A stretch of DNA of 64,000 bases, from assembly GCF_013204845.1 (NCBI RefSeq), contig NZ_JABMKY010000002.1, positions 372,001 through 436,000 on the forward strand, given 5' to 3'. Position numbers and translations under genes: made by a program. This document shows positions 26,598 through 36,478 of the stretch, in pieces (position 1 is the stretch's first letter; every line of letters begins with the position of its first letter). Below the pieces are notes generated by a model. It had not been told where the DNA came from. It saw nothing but the letters and a program-made list of their open reading frames with translations, and made no database searches. This DNA is from Paenibacillus qinlingensis (GTDB lineage Bacteria > Bacillota > Bacilli > Paenibacillales > NBRC-103111).

Positions 26598-27698
26598 TTA
26601 TTCCAAAAGCCCGCTAAGCTCAGACGCTTTAATTTCTGCATTCGTTTTATTTCCTGGTGTTAAGCCCAGCCTTTGCGTCATTTGCTGGCTGATATTACCA
26701 AGCCTTTGCGTGTGCTCTGTTGCGGATTGGATGATTGTCCGATTGGACTGTTCAAATAAATCCAACGCGGCGAATAGGTCCGTCATGCCTCTCTCAATCG
26801 AATCCATTTGCAAGCCTGGTTTGCCAAGCAGCTCATTCGTTCGTTGTGTCGTTTCTTTTAACAATCGCGAATTATCCTCAAACATTTTATTCAATGTTGA
26901 ATTGGCGGAATTAACCGCTTCAATCGTTTGAACTTGATCTTCAATGGCCATTGAGATCATCGCCGAAACCGTTAGTAGATTCTGTGTTTTATCAATGGTC
27001 GCATCTACGGCATCAATAAGCTTATCGTTATTATCGTTAATGATATCTGTTCCTGCAATCGCTTGTTGATATAGAATGACCATCTCTTGAAAGGATTGAA
27101 TCCGCGTCACAACTTTACGAAGTCCTCTCTCCAAATGTATTTTGCGATTCTCATTCTCGGGTTTGGCGATTTCAACTTCGAAAAGCTGCTTTAAATTCTC
27201 CCCCATCGCAATTCGCATTTGCAAATTATAGACGGATTCAATAGAATTTTTCTTCAGCGTCTTCATATACGCCATGTTCTCTTCTAGCGTTTCTTTCCCA
27301 TTACGAAGGGATTGTACAATGGCATTTACGTTTGTTTTCACGGACTGATACTTATAAATGTAGTTCTTGAGCGGCGTTTTCTTCATCATTTTCTCAAAAA
27401 AACCAAGCTGCTTGCTCTTACTCAATGAATCGATTTCGCCGCGCAATTTCAGTATGTTGTTCTGGACCTCTGAGCGTTTGCCCGACATCAATTCATTCAC
27501 TGGTCGCTCTAGCATCGCTAGGGATTGTCCAGCCTGTTCCATCGTTTTGGATCCCATGCGTCCAATCGAATCCATTAGGGTTTCTAGTTCCATCGTATCG
27601 GTCGAGGAAACTTTCTCAAGTAATTGTTTGGCTTCTTGCTCCACTTTCTGCAAATCGGTCGATTTTAATTGCACCAATTGAGTTGTCAAATTTTCCAT
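26598..27698 (-). CDS. TelA-family toxic anion resistance protein
   Basis: 366 residues, almost wholly helical and coiled-coil, with the family core ENMAYMKTLKKNSIESVYNLQMRIAMGE and VSAMISMAIEDQ. TelA/YceH/YaaN proteins are linked to tellurite and envelope-stress tolerance, but their mechanism is unknown. GGAGG is only 1 base before the ATG at 27698 and 10 before a TTG at 27689, so translation may begin at the TTG. It is 6 bp after the XpaC-like gene; the pair matches xpaC-yaaN of B. subtilis. Confidence 0.9.
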   Translation of the reverse strand: MENLTTQLVQLKSTDLQKVEQEAKQLLEKVSSTDTMELETLMDSIGRMGSKTMEQAGQSLAMLERPVNELMSGKRSEVQNNILKLRGEIDSLSKSKQLGFFEKMMKKTPLKNYIYKYQSVKTNVNAIVQSLRNGKETLEENMAYMKTLKKNSIESVYNLQMRIAMGENLKQLFEVEIAKPENENRKIHLERGLRKVVTRIQSFQEMVILYQQAIAGTDIINDNNDKLIDAVDATIDKTQNLLTVSAMISMAIEDQVQTIEAVNSANSTLNKMFEDNSRLLKETTQRTNELLGKPGLQMDSIERGMTDLFAALDLFEQSNRTIIQSATEHTQRLGNISQQMTQRLGLTPGNKTNAEIKASELSGLLE

Positions 27699-27704
27699 GC
27701 CTCC

Positions 27705-28364
27705 TTAATCTGTTGAACGATAACGCTGTTGAATTAATTCCATGCGTGTCTGCAATTCAATTAAGTCCTTTTGCTCGATGGTTTCTACATAGTCAGTGAG
27801 CTTGGAGTTAATATCCTTGATTCCTGTAAGAAGAAGACGACGATTTAACCGTTTCGCTTCCCCTCCCAGCTTTAGAAAGGGATTAATTGCACCATTGAGA
27901 TCCTTAAAAATTAATCGCTGTATGTTATGATTCATATTTGCATCGTTGAGCTCTTTCAATTGAGGAATTAACCGACCTACCCGGGAGAGTAAGCTAAGTG
28001 TCTTTTCGACAATTTCATCATCTAACGTATTCTTCTGCCCCTCCGAGATCATCGTTTCTTCAATGACATGGATGTACTCAGCAATTGGCCCCCAGAAAGG
28101 ATCACTTTCATCTTTAAGTTCATCTGCGCTAGTATTTATGGCAGCCGGTGCAGGCTTCCTATTGGGAGCAGGTTCATCTATAACTTCAGGAGTCGTTGTT
28201 CCCTTTATAGCTTTGGAAGGACGTCGTAGAATTAATATAGTTCCGAATGTCAACACTGCTGGTACTAATAAATTAATGGCTTCCGGTAAGAAACTAGTCG
28301 TAATGAGACTGACGACATAGCCTGCAATGGAGATGCCTGCGGCGACTTTGAATTGCTTTTGCAT
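27705..28364 (-). CDS. XpaC-like membrane protein
   Basis: 219 residues. Two hydrophobic segments (about 7-25 and 29-47), a Pro/Ala-rich linker (50-85), then a helical domain (90-219). Gene order with telA and the helical C-terminal domain suggest XpaC (annotated in B. subtilis from 5-bromo-4-chloroindolyl phosphate hydrolysis; true role unclear). AGGGGTG precedes the ATG. Confidence 0.7.
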   Translation of the reverse strand: MQKQFKVAAGISIAGYVVSLITTSFLPEAINLLVPAVLTFGTILILRRPSKAIKGTTTPEVIDEPAPNRKPAPAAINTSADELKDESDPFWGPIAEYIHVIEETMISEGQKNTLDDEIVEKTLSLLSRVGRLIPQLKELNDANMNHNIQRLIFKDLNGAINPFLKLGGEAKRLNRRLLLTGIKDINSKLTDYVETIEQKDLIELQTRMELIQQRYRSTD

Positions 28365-28444
28365 ACACGTTCACACCCCTATTCCATTGTGTTACCCATT
28401 AAAATCATATCTCCCCTAGCGATTGATGTCAATTTATAGCAGGC

Positions 28445-28482
28445 AAAAAGCCAGATAAACGCATCACGCGTCTACTGGCTTT
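28445..28482 (-). terminator. Terminator of the sugar importer operon
   Basis: AAAGCCAG/CTGGCTTT arms with extended inner pairing, followed on the minus strand by a T-run. It is 25 bp after the last permease gene. Confidence 0.85.
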
Positions 28483-28507
28483 ATCGGTTTTCACGACTGT
28501 TATCTGA

Positions 28508-29392
28508 TTATCCTTTCACAGCTGTATTGGAAATGCCTTGAATGATGAACTTCTGACCTAGCATAAAAACGATAATCATCGGCAGAATGGCTGCACTCGC
28601 GGCGGCCATCATTCCGTTGTAATCCACATTAAATTCCATAATAAAATTTTGCAAACCTAACGGAATGGTATATAATTTGCGATCTGTCAGAAACACGAGC
28701 GCGTTCTCGTAATCATTCCAATGCCACGAGAAATCGATGATGGCTAACGTAGCCATTGCAGGTTTGGCCAAAGGAAGCATTAGTTGAAGAAATATGCGAT
28801 AATGACCTGCTCCATCCATAAAGGCTGATTCTGAGATTTCGGATGGAATCCGAATGAAGAACTGCCTCATTAGAAATACACCGAAAATAGAGATCATACC
28901 AGGCAGAATAAGTGCCCAAAGTGTATTATAAATACCCACCCATTCAAACATGATGAATTTGGGAACGAACAATACCTGAGGAGGAATCATCATCATCGAC
29001 AAATAGATGAGAAACAACGTATCTCTACCTTTGAACGTAATTCTGGCGAAGCTATACGCAGCCAATGACGAAAGTAAAGTTGCACCAATTGTACAAACAA
29101 CAGCTACTTTGATGGAATTCATATAATATGTCGCAAATCCCATACTGCCTGTCCACACCCGAATATGATGTTCCATATTAAAATGGGACGGAATCCAGCG
29201 GATCGGATATTCAAACACTTCAGCTGGCGATTTAAAAGACGTACTAATCATCCATATGAATGGCATAATCATAGCCAGACCAAGGATAAACATGATAAGT
29301 GTCGTTCCTGCTTTTATTAGGGTTGAGAGCGGAAACCGCCTCTTGGTTTGAGATTTTGCACCTGCTCTAATGTTCGATTGCACAGTAGCCAT
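28508..29392 (-). CDS. Carbohydrate ABC transporter permease (MalG type)
   Basis: 294 residues, six helices, EAA loop ESAFMDGAGHYRIFLQLMLPLAKPA. CUT1 family. AGGAGG is 9 bases before the ATG. It works with the MalF-type permease 29 bp upstream and the lipoprotein at 30370. No ATPase gene in the cluster. Confidence 0.93.
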   Translation of the reverse strand: MATVQSNIRAGAKSQTKRRFPLSTLIKAGTTLIMFILGLAMIMPFIWMISTSFKSPAEVFEYPIRWIPSHFNMEHHIRVWTGSMGFATYYMNSIKVAVVCTIGATLLSSLAAYSFARITFKGRDTLFLIYLSMMMIPPQVLFVPKFIMFEWVGIYNTLWALILPGMISIFGVFLMRQFFIRIPSEISESAFMDGAGHYRIFLQLMLPLAKPAMATLAIIDFSWHWNDYENALVFLTDRKLYTIPLGLQNFIMEFNVDYNGMMAAASAAILPMIIVFMLGQKFIIQGISNTAVKG

Positions 29393-29421
29393 CGAGGTTA
29401 CCTCCTACTCCATTATTCACC

Positions 29422-30303
29422 TTAATAGTGAACCCATTTCTTTTGCCCAAACCATTGGACGAATGTAATTGCCGCGATAATTAAGAATAAAACCCAAGAT
29501 ATCGTAGATGCATAGCCCATTTCATAATAGCCAAACGCATTCTTGTAGACGAATAGAGATAAAATGGTTGTACTGTTTCCAGGACCACCTTGTGTAATGG
29601 CTTGGATCAACCCAAACGATTTGATCGTCATTATTAATCCGGTAATGAGAAGTAGGAACGTCGTCGGGCTGACAATTGGAAAAATAATCGATTTAATTTT
29701 GACCCATCCACTTGCGCCATCCACTTTAGCAGCTTCAAGCAGTTCAGGAGATATCTCCTGTAACGCTGCTAAATATATAATCATATTATAACCGAGCATG
29801 AACCAGATCCAGATGATATCAATGGCCATCATAGACGTTTCCGTAGTAGATAGCCAACCTGGTGGATTGGACACGCCTATGGCTCTTAACAACTGATTGA
29901 TTGGACCTTCAGAAGGTTGAAACAACAGCATCCATACGAAAGCAACAGCTACACCACTTGTAATGTAAGGAAGGAAATACATGGCTCTCAGCAGTCCTTT
30001 GGCAAACACATGCTTATTCAACACAAGGGCTACTAGAAATGCCAGCAGAATGGAAATAGGTACTGATAAGAGGTACCATCCCGTATTTCGCAGCGAAACG
30101 TAGAATAGGTCATCATGGATGAGACGCTTGAAGTTATCAATGCCCACGAAATGATAATTGGGATTGGCGAATTGATAATTTGTGAAAATGAGGCCGAAAG
30201 AGAATATCGCCGGTACGATAAAAAAGAGAAGAACGCCAAGCATGTTAGGTGCAATAAATAAATAGCCGGTGAGACTTTGTCTGGCCATCCAGTTTTTCTT
30301 CAC
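29422..30303 (-). CDS. Carbohydrate ABC transporter permease (MalF type)
   Basis: 293 residues, six helices, EAA loop LEAAKVDGASGWVKIKSIIFPIVSPT, and the family-typical LTGYLFIAPNMLGVLLFFIVPAIFS opening. Separated from the lipoprotein gene by 66 bp that hold a strong hairpin. Confidence 0.93.
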   Translation of the reverse strand: MKKNWMARQSLTGYLFIAPNMLGVLLFFIVPAIFSFGLIFTNYQFANPNYHFVGIDNFKRLIHDDLFYVSLRNTGWYLLSVPISILLAFLVALVLNKHVFAKGLLRAMYFLPYITSGVAVAFVWMLLFQPSEGPINQLLRAIGVSNPPGWLSTTETSMMAIDIIWIWFMLGYNMIIYLAALQEISPELLEAAKVDGASGWVKIKSIIFPIVSPTTFLLLITGLIMTIKSFGLIQAITQGGPGNSTTILSLFVYKNAFGYYEMGYASTISWVLFLIIAAITFVQWFGQKKWVHY

Positions 30304-30330
30304 ATCCGATAACCTCCCTTAGTATGCATA

Positions 30331-30360
30331 CAGGGGAACCAGCCGAAGCCACTCCCCCTG
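30331..30360 (-). other. Intercistronic hairpin between binding protein and permease genes
   Basis: CAGGGG/CCCCTG ends with an internal GCTTCGGC stem-loop, directly after the lipoprotein stop and without a T-run. Such hairpins typically protect the upstream mRNA and keep the binding protein in excess over the permeases. Confidence 0.65.
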
Positions 30361-30369
30361 CTTTTCTAA

Positions 30370-31701
30370 TTATTTGGTTGTTTTCATATATTCATTATGA
30401 CGTTTGACCATAGCCGCCAAAGTTGTAGCTGTATCTTGCTTGCCTAAGAAAAACTTCTCGTATTCTTCTCTGCGTAGGTCCATGACTTGTTGAGGCAGGT
30501 TACGCGTAAACGTAGGCGTCTTGTTCTCGAACAGTACATATTTCAAAGAAGGAATATCATAAGTACTCTCATTTTCACCTAATAGCAGCTTCAAAGCATC
30601 CTCAACATTCGCATCCTTGGAAGCAGGAATCCGTCCTCCGGAAGCAAGCGGCAGCAATCCTCCGTCTGCATACCATTTCAGGAATTTCCATGCTGCATCT
30701 TTATTCGCCGTCTTTGCATTAATCGAAACAAAATCACCCAATCCACCACGACCGATACTATTTTGCTCATTGCTGTCTAGTCTCGGAACAGGCGCGAAAG
30801 CGATTTTAAACGTTCTTGGATTGTCTTTGAGGTTATTGGAATTCCGGAAAATCCAGGAACCTGCATTCAACATGGCGCTCTCACCTTTAAGAAACATCGT
30901 TTCTACAGGCATCTTGGTTGTCAACTGTTCGCCAAGCATAGGCGTACTCTTGTCCTTCATCATGGTATTCAATGTATCTAACCAAGTACCCATCAATGGA
31001 TTATCAAGATTTGAGCTGCCCTCTTTTTTCGTGTACCCATCGTGAGTTAATGCGGAATCCAAGGAATCAGGGAACGACTCTAAATGCTGGACAAGCCCAA
31101 AGCGCTTATCGGCTTTCAGTTTCGTGGCATAGTCCTGCATATCCTTCCATGTCCAGGATGTAGGCACTTTGAGTCCCGCTTGTTCGAGCATCTCTTTGTT
31201 AAACCACACGAAGAACGTACTCTTAACGGTTGGAATACCGTAATATTTACCATTAACTTGCCAATCCTTCGACGTCGAGCCCATCTTCTGTTCAATGTTA
31301 TAATCAGTATAGCTGCTCATATCCAACGCTACACCAGCATCTACACGCTTCTTCAAAGCCGTGCCTGAATAGTTCACGAATAAATCAACACTTTGACCCG
31401 TGAGTAGTGCCGTATCTAATTTCAGATTACCTGCGTCGTCATTTACATAGCGTTCATACTCCACTTGAATGTCTGGGTTTTTCGCATTCCAATTGTCGAC
31501 CACAGCTTGAGGACCGGATTCTGGCGGAACGCCACCCCACATTTTCAGCTTGACGACCTTGCCAGTGGCTGCTGCTGTAGTACTAGGGCTAGTCGTACTG
31601 GCGCTGCTGGAGGCTGAGTCACCAGATGTATTCCCGCATGCTGTAAGACCTAAAGTAAGAGCTAGTGCACCAAGCATCATTGTGTTCTTTCTCTTTGTCA
31701 T
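30370..31701 (-). CDS. Sugar ABC transporter solute-binding lipoprotein
   Basis: 443 residues. Lipobox LTAC (Cys22), a Ser/Thr/Ala linker, then a type-1 solute-binding domain (WGGVPPESGPQAVVDNWNAKNPDIQVEYERY, KDAAWKFLKWYADGG). Size and gene order fit CUT1 importers of di- or oligosaccharides. AGGAGG precedes the ATG. The two-component genes upstream on the same strand (31830-35058) probably control it. Confidence 0.93.
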   Translation of the reverse strand: MTKRKNTMMLGALALTLGLTACGNTSGDSASSSASTTSPSTTAAATGKVVKLKMWGGVPPESGPQAVVDNWNAKNPDIQVEYERYVNDDAGNLKLDTALLTGQSVDLFVNYSGTALKKRVDAGVALDMSSYTDYNIEQKMGSTSKDWQVNGKYYGIPTVKSTFFVWFNKEMLEQAGLKVPTSWTWKDMQDYATKLKADKRFGLVQHLESFPDSLDSALTHDGYTKKEGSSNLDNPLMGTWLDTLNTMMKDKSTPMLGEQLTTKMPVETMFLKGESAMLNAGSWIFRNSNNLKDNPRTFKIAFAPVPRLDSNEQNSIGRGGLGDFVSINAKTANKDAAWKFLKWYADGGLLPLASGGRIPASKDANVEDALKLLLGENESTYDIPSLKYVLFENKTPTFTRNLPQQVMDLRREEYEKFFLGKQDTATTLAAMVKRHNEYMKTTK

Positions 31702-31829
31702 TTGGATTGACCTCCTGCAATTGATTACTTACTGTACCTACTTTATCACCCATTCCGAGCCCAAATAAGAAACAGAATCCATGAATCTATAGAACAAAAG
31801 TCACATTGTCGAAAAAACGCGAAATGGGT

Positions 31830-33290
31830 TTATATTCGGTTTCTGAAGCTTGCAGGCGTCCCGCCGGTGGAACGTTTAAAAATCTTAATAAAATAATTAT
31901 CATTCGCGAACCCGACTCGTTCACCAATTTCACTTATTGTTCGATCCGTTTCGCGCAGCAATCTTTGGGCATGTTCAATTCGAATCTGATGCAAATAGTG
32001 AATGATACTGACTCCCAACTTCTTCTTAAATAGACCGCTAACATATTTATCATCCATGCAAACTAACTTTGCCAAAGTGTCTAAGGTAATTTCTTCGGCA
32101 AAATGTTCGTGCAAATATGTAATGATCTTGTTGATTTCGGGATGATCAGAAATAGGTATGCGCGAAGCGCTCAAGTGTTTGAAATGTGCTTCCAAACGAG
32201 CCAAGAACGCCGATTTAAAATTTATATGATCGGGCGCAAGTATCACCTCTTCATCTGAAGTGGTAAGTTGAGATATTCTCTCACATAAATGCACAATTCT
32301 CTTTGCTGCTTGCTTCACTTGCTGCTGAGGCGCATTCTGAACTTCGAATTTCCCCCACAACTCGTTCACAGCTCCTGTAACGGCCTCCCATCTTAACTGT
32401 TCTAAGTTATGCCAGATTTCATACTCAAGCCCCCAGGTATCTGCAGTTTCGCGCAGAGGAGAACTCACAGAAGTGCATAGTTTCGCACTAAAAGTCGGAT
32501 TGTACCATTCCTCATTTAACGCAACTAGAACGCTTTGCCACGTATCCATAAGTTGCGTAGCTGGTTTTAATTCTGTATATATCAGGCTATAAGGTAAGTT
32601 ACGCTCCGTAGATATGCTGAATTGTGAAGTGGCTGGTAGCCACATGAATAGGTAGCTAACACCTTCAATGGTCAGCGAATGCCAAACAGCTGCGGATGCC
32701 ATATCATTTTCTATCAAGTTGAGAGCCGTGAAATCATCTAATGTGTATGCTGAAAGCCCGTGTTGTACCGCGATGATGCTCAAATCACGTCCATGAACAC
32801 CTGGAACTAGGAGCTCGCTTCCCAATCCATCCGTGGAGTCAACTCGCCCAACCATTAATTTCCACAGCTTACGATATACGACTTCAGCATCTCGTATTTC
32901 GGCATTTCTACGCTCGAGAAGCTCTTTGTGTACCTTGCTCATTGTCTCTGCTAATGTCGCGTGATCCATGTAGAGCTTGAGCATATAACTCGTCGCTCCG
33001 AACTCCAGCGCTTGCTGAACGTTGTCGAAGTCACTCATAACCGTTAGCATGACGAAACGGCTCGTGAAACCTTCCCTGCGCGCTTGCTTCAACAATTCCA
33101 CACCATTCATGAGGGGCATCACAATATCGGTAATGACAACGTCGGGTTGGTATTCCCGAATTCTCTCCATCGCTTCTAAGCCATTACCTGCTTCTCCAAT
33201 AATAGTGAAGCCCATTTCCTTCCAAGGCATCGTTTCTTTTACTTTTCTCCGAACAAAAACTTCATCTTCAACGAGTAGAACGGTCCACAT
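31830..33290 (-). CDS. YesN-type response regulator with AraC domain
   Basis: 486 residues from the ATG at 33290 (AAAGGAAG upstream); the frame runs on to 33380 only because it overlaps the kinase gene. Receiver domain 1-120 with phospho-acceptor Asp55 in VVITDIVMP; a middle region of about 250 residues; a C-terminal pair of AraC-type helix-turn-helix motifs (LDTLAKLVCMDDKYVSGLFKKK, ISEIGERVGFANDNYFIKIFKR). One variation: KLYMDH follows the receiver lysine where KP is usual. It overlaps the kinase stop by 23 bp. Confidence 0.93.
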   Translation of the reverse strand: MWTVLLVEDEVFVRRKVKETMPWKEMGFTIIGEAGNGLEAMERIREYQPDVVITDIVMPLMNGVELLKQARREGFTSRFVMLTVMSDFDNVQQALEFGATSYMLKLYMDHATLAETMSKVHKELLERRNAEIRDAEVVYRKLWKLMVGRVDSTDGLGSELLVPGVHGRDLSIIAVQHGLSAYTLDDFTALNLIENDMASAAVWHSLTIEGVSYLFMWLPATSQFSISTERNLPYSLIYTELKPATQLMDTWQSVLVALNEEWYNPTFSAKLCTSVSSPLRETADTWGLEYEIWHNLEQLRWEAVTGAVNELWGKFEVQNAPQQQVKQAAKRIVHLCERISQLTTSDEEVILAPDHINFKSAFLARLEAHFKHLSASRIPISDHPEINKIITYLHEHFAEEITLDTLAKLVCMDDKYVSGLFKKKLGVSIIHYLHQIRIEHAQRLLRETDRTISEIGERVGFANDNYFIKIFKRSTGGTPASFRNRI

Positions 33291-35058
33291 GGGAATCACT
33301 TCCTTTCTGGTAAGGTGTGGACATGAGGAGCGGAAGCTGGATACGAACCATGCAACCGTGTGATACTGGAACGAAATCAAGACTCGCTTCCTTCTTAAAA
33401 AGTAGGGCTAAACGCTCTCTCAAATTTTGTAAAGCGATTCCGTTATGGTCCTTTTTGGATACCCCTTCGCTATATATGAGACCAACGCCATTATCGACTA
33501 CCTCGAGCATAAGATAAGTATCTTTCGTATACACATGGATCGAGATATGACCTTTCTCTTGAATTTGTGAAATACCATGATAAATCGCATTTTCCACGAT
33601 CGGTTGAAGGCTAAGTTTCGGAACGAGTGCATATTTCAAGTCATCGGTATACACATAATCAACTTGAAATTGCTGATCATATCGGAATTGTTGGATATAG
33701 ATATATCCTCGGACAAGCTCTAACTCTTGTTCCAAATGGATGAGATCTACATCGAGTTTCAGTCCTGCCTCTGTTAATCTTCCCAGCGACACACAAATTT
33801 GAGGAATTGCGTTGTCCCCTTTTTCCAATGCCAACCAGCGTATTGTGTTCAACGTATTCAACAAGAAATGAGGATTCATCTGCGAAAGCAGCATTTGGAA
33901 TCGACTGGCTTCCTTCTGCCGTTCCTCAACTTTTAAACGCTGCACAAGGCCGTTCATATCGACAATCATTTGGTTGAATGCTTGTACGATTGGCTGGATG
34001 TCCCCACCATACTTTTGATCAGGGAGACGTACTTTCAGCTCTTTACGAACGACATCGAGCATTTTAGCTTGAATGAGTCGAAGTGGACGCGTGACCGCGG
34101 ATGCGATAAGAAACGTGATTATCATGAAAGCGATTGTGAAAAAAATAAGTGTGCCCATATAGGCGTTCTGAATCGAACGAAGCTCAGCAAAGAGCACGTT
34201 AGATGGCACTGTTTTGATTAAATAGGCATGGAAGGATGGGACAACTGTATAGTTAATAAACGTACTTCCTTGTATGAAAAAGCCGTTACTAGAACCGTCT
34301 GTAAGCAAACGATCGATAATCGGTGCTTCCAAAGGCATGGTCGACTTATCTGCGCCGGAATGTACGATTTCGTTTCCTTCTTGATCAATCAAATAATACT
34401 GCTCGGAAGTTGGACTTCCGTTAGTAGCTGATTTAAACCAGCTTTCATAGTCCACAGCGATGTGTATAATCGCTCGAATGGTGCCATCTGCGTCCCTTAT
34501 CGGCGTAGAAATAGCAACTAGCTGCGAGCTTTTGTTAACATCAAATAGTACTTCATTGCTTTCCAACTGCCATTGATACGGTGCAGAAGCTGTTAAAGCG
34601 CTTTTAAACCAAGGTTTTGCCTGTATCACTTCATAATTTAAGCGCTGCGCTGGCGGGAATGAGGTATACACGTTACCGAGTAAATCAGCAATCGTGTAGA
34701 AAACAGGTGGGCTAGAGATGAACAGACTATTCGTTACCGAGCGAAAACGTTCTTCAATTTTACGTTGATTCACGATTTGATCGACGGCTTCCGGCATCTT
34801 TAACACTGAAATGACGGATGAATCTTGCTCGAACATCGTAATCGTCTTGAAAGTCGTGGCGAGTAGACTTTCAAGAGATTCATTCATTTTGTTCATTTGT
34901 AGGAGGCTTTGTTCACTCGTTTTTTGTTGTAAATTGAGCTTCACTTTTTGAAAATTATAAATATCCAAAACAGAGAACGGTAGAAGAATAAGTACGATGA
35001 AAGCCAGAAAAAGGCGATATTTCAATGTCAAAGATGAAAACCAGTTTAGTAACGGCAC
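33268..35058 (-). CDS. YesM-type sensor histidine kinase
   Basis: 596 residues from a GTG at 35058 with AGGAA 5 bases upstream. One helix at about 14-34, a large extracellular Cache-like sensor (35-290), a second helix (about 296-318), HAMP, then the His_kinase motif SQMNPHFLLNTLNTIRWLA and ATPase boxes ENAIYHGI and DNGVGL. LytS/YesM class. Probably senses a sugar, or the solute-binding protein carrying it, at the cell surface. Confidence 0.93.
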   Translation of the reverse strand: MPLLNWFSSLTLKYRLFLAFIVLILLPFSVLDIYNFQKVKLNLQQKTSEQSLLQMNKMNESLESLLATTFKTITMFEQDSSVISVLKMPEAVDQIVNQRKIEERFRSVTNSLFISSPPVFYTIADLLGNVYTSFPPAQRLNYEVIQAKPWFKSALTASAPYQWQLESNEVLFDVNKSSQLVAISTPIRDADGTIRAIIHIAVDYESWFKSATNGSPTSEQYYLIDQEGNEIVHSGADKSTMPLEAPIIDRLLTDGSSNGFFIQGSTFINYTVVPSFHAYLIKTVPSNVLFAELRSIQNAYMGTLIFFTIAFMIITFLIASAVTRPLRLIQAKMLDVVRKELKVRLPDQKYGGDIQPIVQAFNQMIVDMNGLVQRLKVEERQKEASRFQMLLSQMNPHFLLNTLNTIRWLALEKGDNAIPQICVSLGRLTEAGLKLDVDLIHLEQELELVRGYIYIQQFRYDQQFQVDYVYTDDLKYALVPKLSLQPIVENAIYHGISQIQEKGHISIHVYTKDTYLMLEVVDNGVGLIYSEGVSKKDHNGIALQNLRERLALLFKKEASLDFVPVSHGCMVRIQLPLLMSTPYQKGSDSHVDRSTR

Positions 35059-35255
35059 TTAAATTCCTCGTTTCAGCTGATCGATGTCAAATATTTTTTA
35101 GTCTAACATAAAGGGCTCTGAAAAGAGAACAATCCGGGAAGCCCCCTCTCATTCTAAGAACTTCCACTCAACCGTTCAAGAAACAAAATCCACTATTTCA
35201 TAGAACGATTTACTGATTTATCAGAACTAGATCGAGTTTCACACGCGAAGAAAGC

Positions 35256-35300
35256 AAAAGCTGCCCTCAAAGTAGATTATTCTACTTCTCGGACAGCTTT
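35256..35300 (-). terminator. Terminator of the DJ-1/GNAT gene
   Basis: AAAGCTG... pairs with ...CAGCTTTT with an inner GTAGA/TCTAC stem; a T-run follows on the minus strand. Confidence 0.75.
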
Positions 35301-35314
35301 ATTAGATATACTAC

Positions 35315-36424
35315 TTATTCAATCTTTCGTTCATATAAATGAGCGCTCCAAGCGTGACTCTCGTATCTACCCTGATGAATGAAACCAAGGCCCCGATAAT
35401 AGTCGTTCAGTGTTGGATTATCTGCCATACAGTCTAAACGCAGCCAGCCTTTACCCTTGTTCTTTATATAGTCTTCTGACCAAGATAATATCCTGCTGCC
35501 GATACCCTCTCCCTTGTATTTCCGCGCGACGACTAAACGGTGAACGTATCCAGCATCATCATGAAACAAGTCTCCCCAAATCTCTTCGTACTGCCACTGG
35601 ATGGAAAAACAACCAATTATCTCACCGTTCTGACATGCGACAAATACTTCTTGGTCATGAATGAAAGATGTTAAATAGTCTTTGGTGAACGAATCCACTC
35701 TCCACTGAGTGAATCCCTTTGACACTTGAATCCATTGGGCTGCTTCAACAAACAATTGCTGGATTTCATCTACATCGTTTATTTGAGCTTTCCTAATGAC
35801 AAATAAATCGTTCTGCTGCTGCGCTGCCGACTTCTCATCTTTGTGCCAATGATACTCGATTTTCGCAGCCGCTGCGAGAGCTCTTTCTTCGCCAAATAGC
35901 CTTGCAACGACATAAAGCGCAGCATCGAATCCCGCGGTAACCCCCGCGGACATCACGATCTTGCCATTATCCACATAACGAACATCTTCAACAATCGTAG
36001 CATTAGGTGGTACAATTTCGCGCAATACATCAAAGGCATTTCGATTCGTCGTCACTCGTAATCCATCAAGTAAGTTTGCCTTCGCTAACAAGAGCGCACC
36101 TGTGCAAACTGATAAAACAATTTCAGCGCTTGCAGCGGTTTGGCTAATCCATGATGTAGTGATTATGTTGTTCATTTCAGTTCGCGATCCTAGACCTCCA
36201 GGTACAATCAAAATGTCTGGCAGTGGGCAATTGTCAAAGCTGTATTTGGGATGGATCGTGAGACCACTAACTGTTGTCACAGGTTTTTGCTCTTCGCCCA
36301 CCGTGTAGACCTTGAAATCCTTGCCCCAATTACTTGATACTCCAAACACATCAAACGGACCGGCAATATCCAATAGATCTACTTTCTCATACATGAGGAC
36401 TGCCACATTTCTAGCTCGTTCCAT
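35315..36424 (-). CDS. DJ-1/PfpI and GNAT acetyltransferase fusion
   Basis: 369 residues. Residues 1-195: DJ-1/PfpI (class I glutaminase-like) domain with nucleophile Cys107 in LSVCTGALLLAKA and PGGLGSR, closest in motif to isonitrile-hydratase-like and GlxA-like proteins. Residues 206-369: GNAT fold with the acetyl-CoA loop RKYKGEGIGSRIL and a DNPTLNDYYRGLGF strand-helix. The frame is continuous, so it is a true fusion. AAGGAGG precedes the ATG. Its leader is a ZTP riboswitch with a terminator, so it is expected to be made when 10-formyl-tetrahydrofolate is low. Substrates unknown. Confidence 0.9.
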   Translation of the reverse strand: MERARNVAVLMYEKVDLLDIAGPFDVFGVSSNWGKDFKVYTVGEEQKPVTTVSGLTIHPKYSFDNCPLPDILIVPGGLGSRTEMNNIITTSWISQTAASAEIVLSVCTGALLLAKANLLDGLRVTTNRNAFDVLREIVPPNATIVEDVRYVDNGKIVMSAGVTAGFDAALYVVARLFGEERALAAAAKIEYHWHKDEKSAAQQQNDLFVIRKAQINDVDEIQQLFVEAAQWIQVSKGFTQWRVDSFTKDYLTSFIHDQEVFVACQNGEIIGCFSIQWQYEEIWGDLFHDDAGYVHRLVVARKYKGEGIGSRILSWSEDYIKNKGKGWLRLDCMADNPTLNDYYRGLGFIHQGRYESHAWSAHLYERKIE

Positions 36425-36445
36425 TGCATTCTCCTCCTTGAAATG

Positions 36446-36478
36446 AAAAAAGTATTTGATCGATTGATCAAATACTTT
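36446..36478 (-). terminator. Riboswitch-controlled terminator
   Basis: A perfect 12-bp stem, AAGTATTTGATC/GATCAAATACTT, with a 4-base loop and a T-run on the minus strand, directly after the ZTP aptamer and before the ribosome site of the DJ-1/GNAT gene. Confidence 0.92.
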
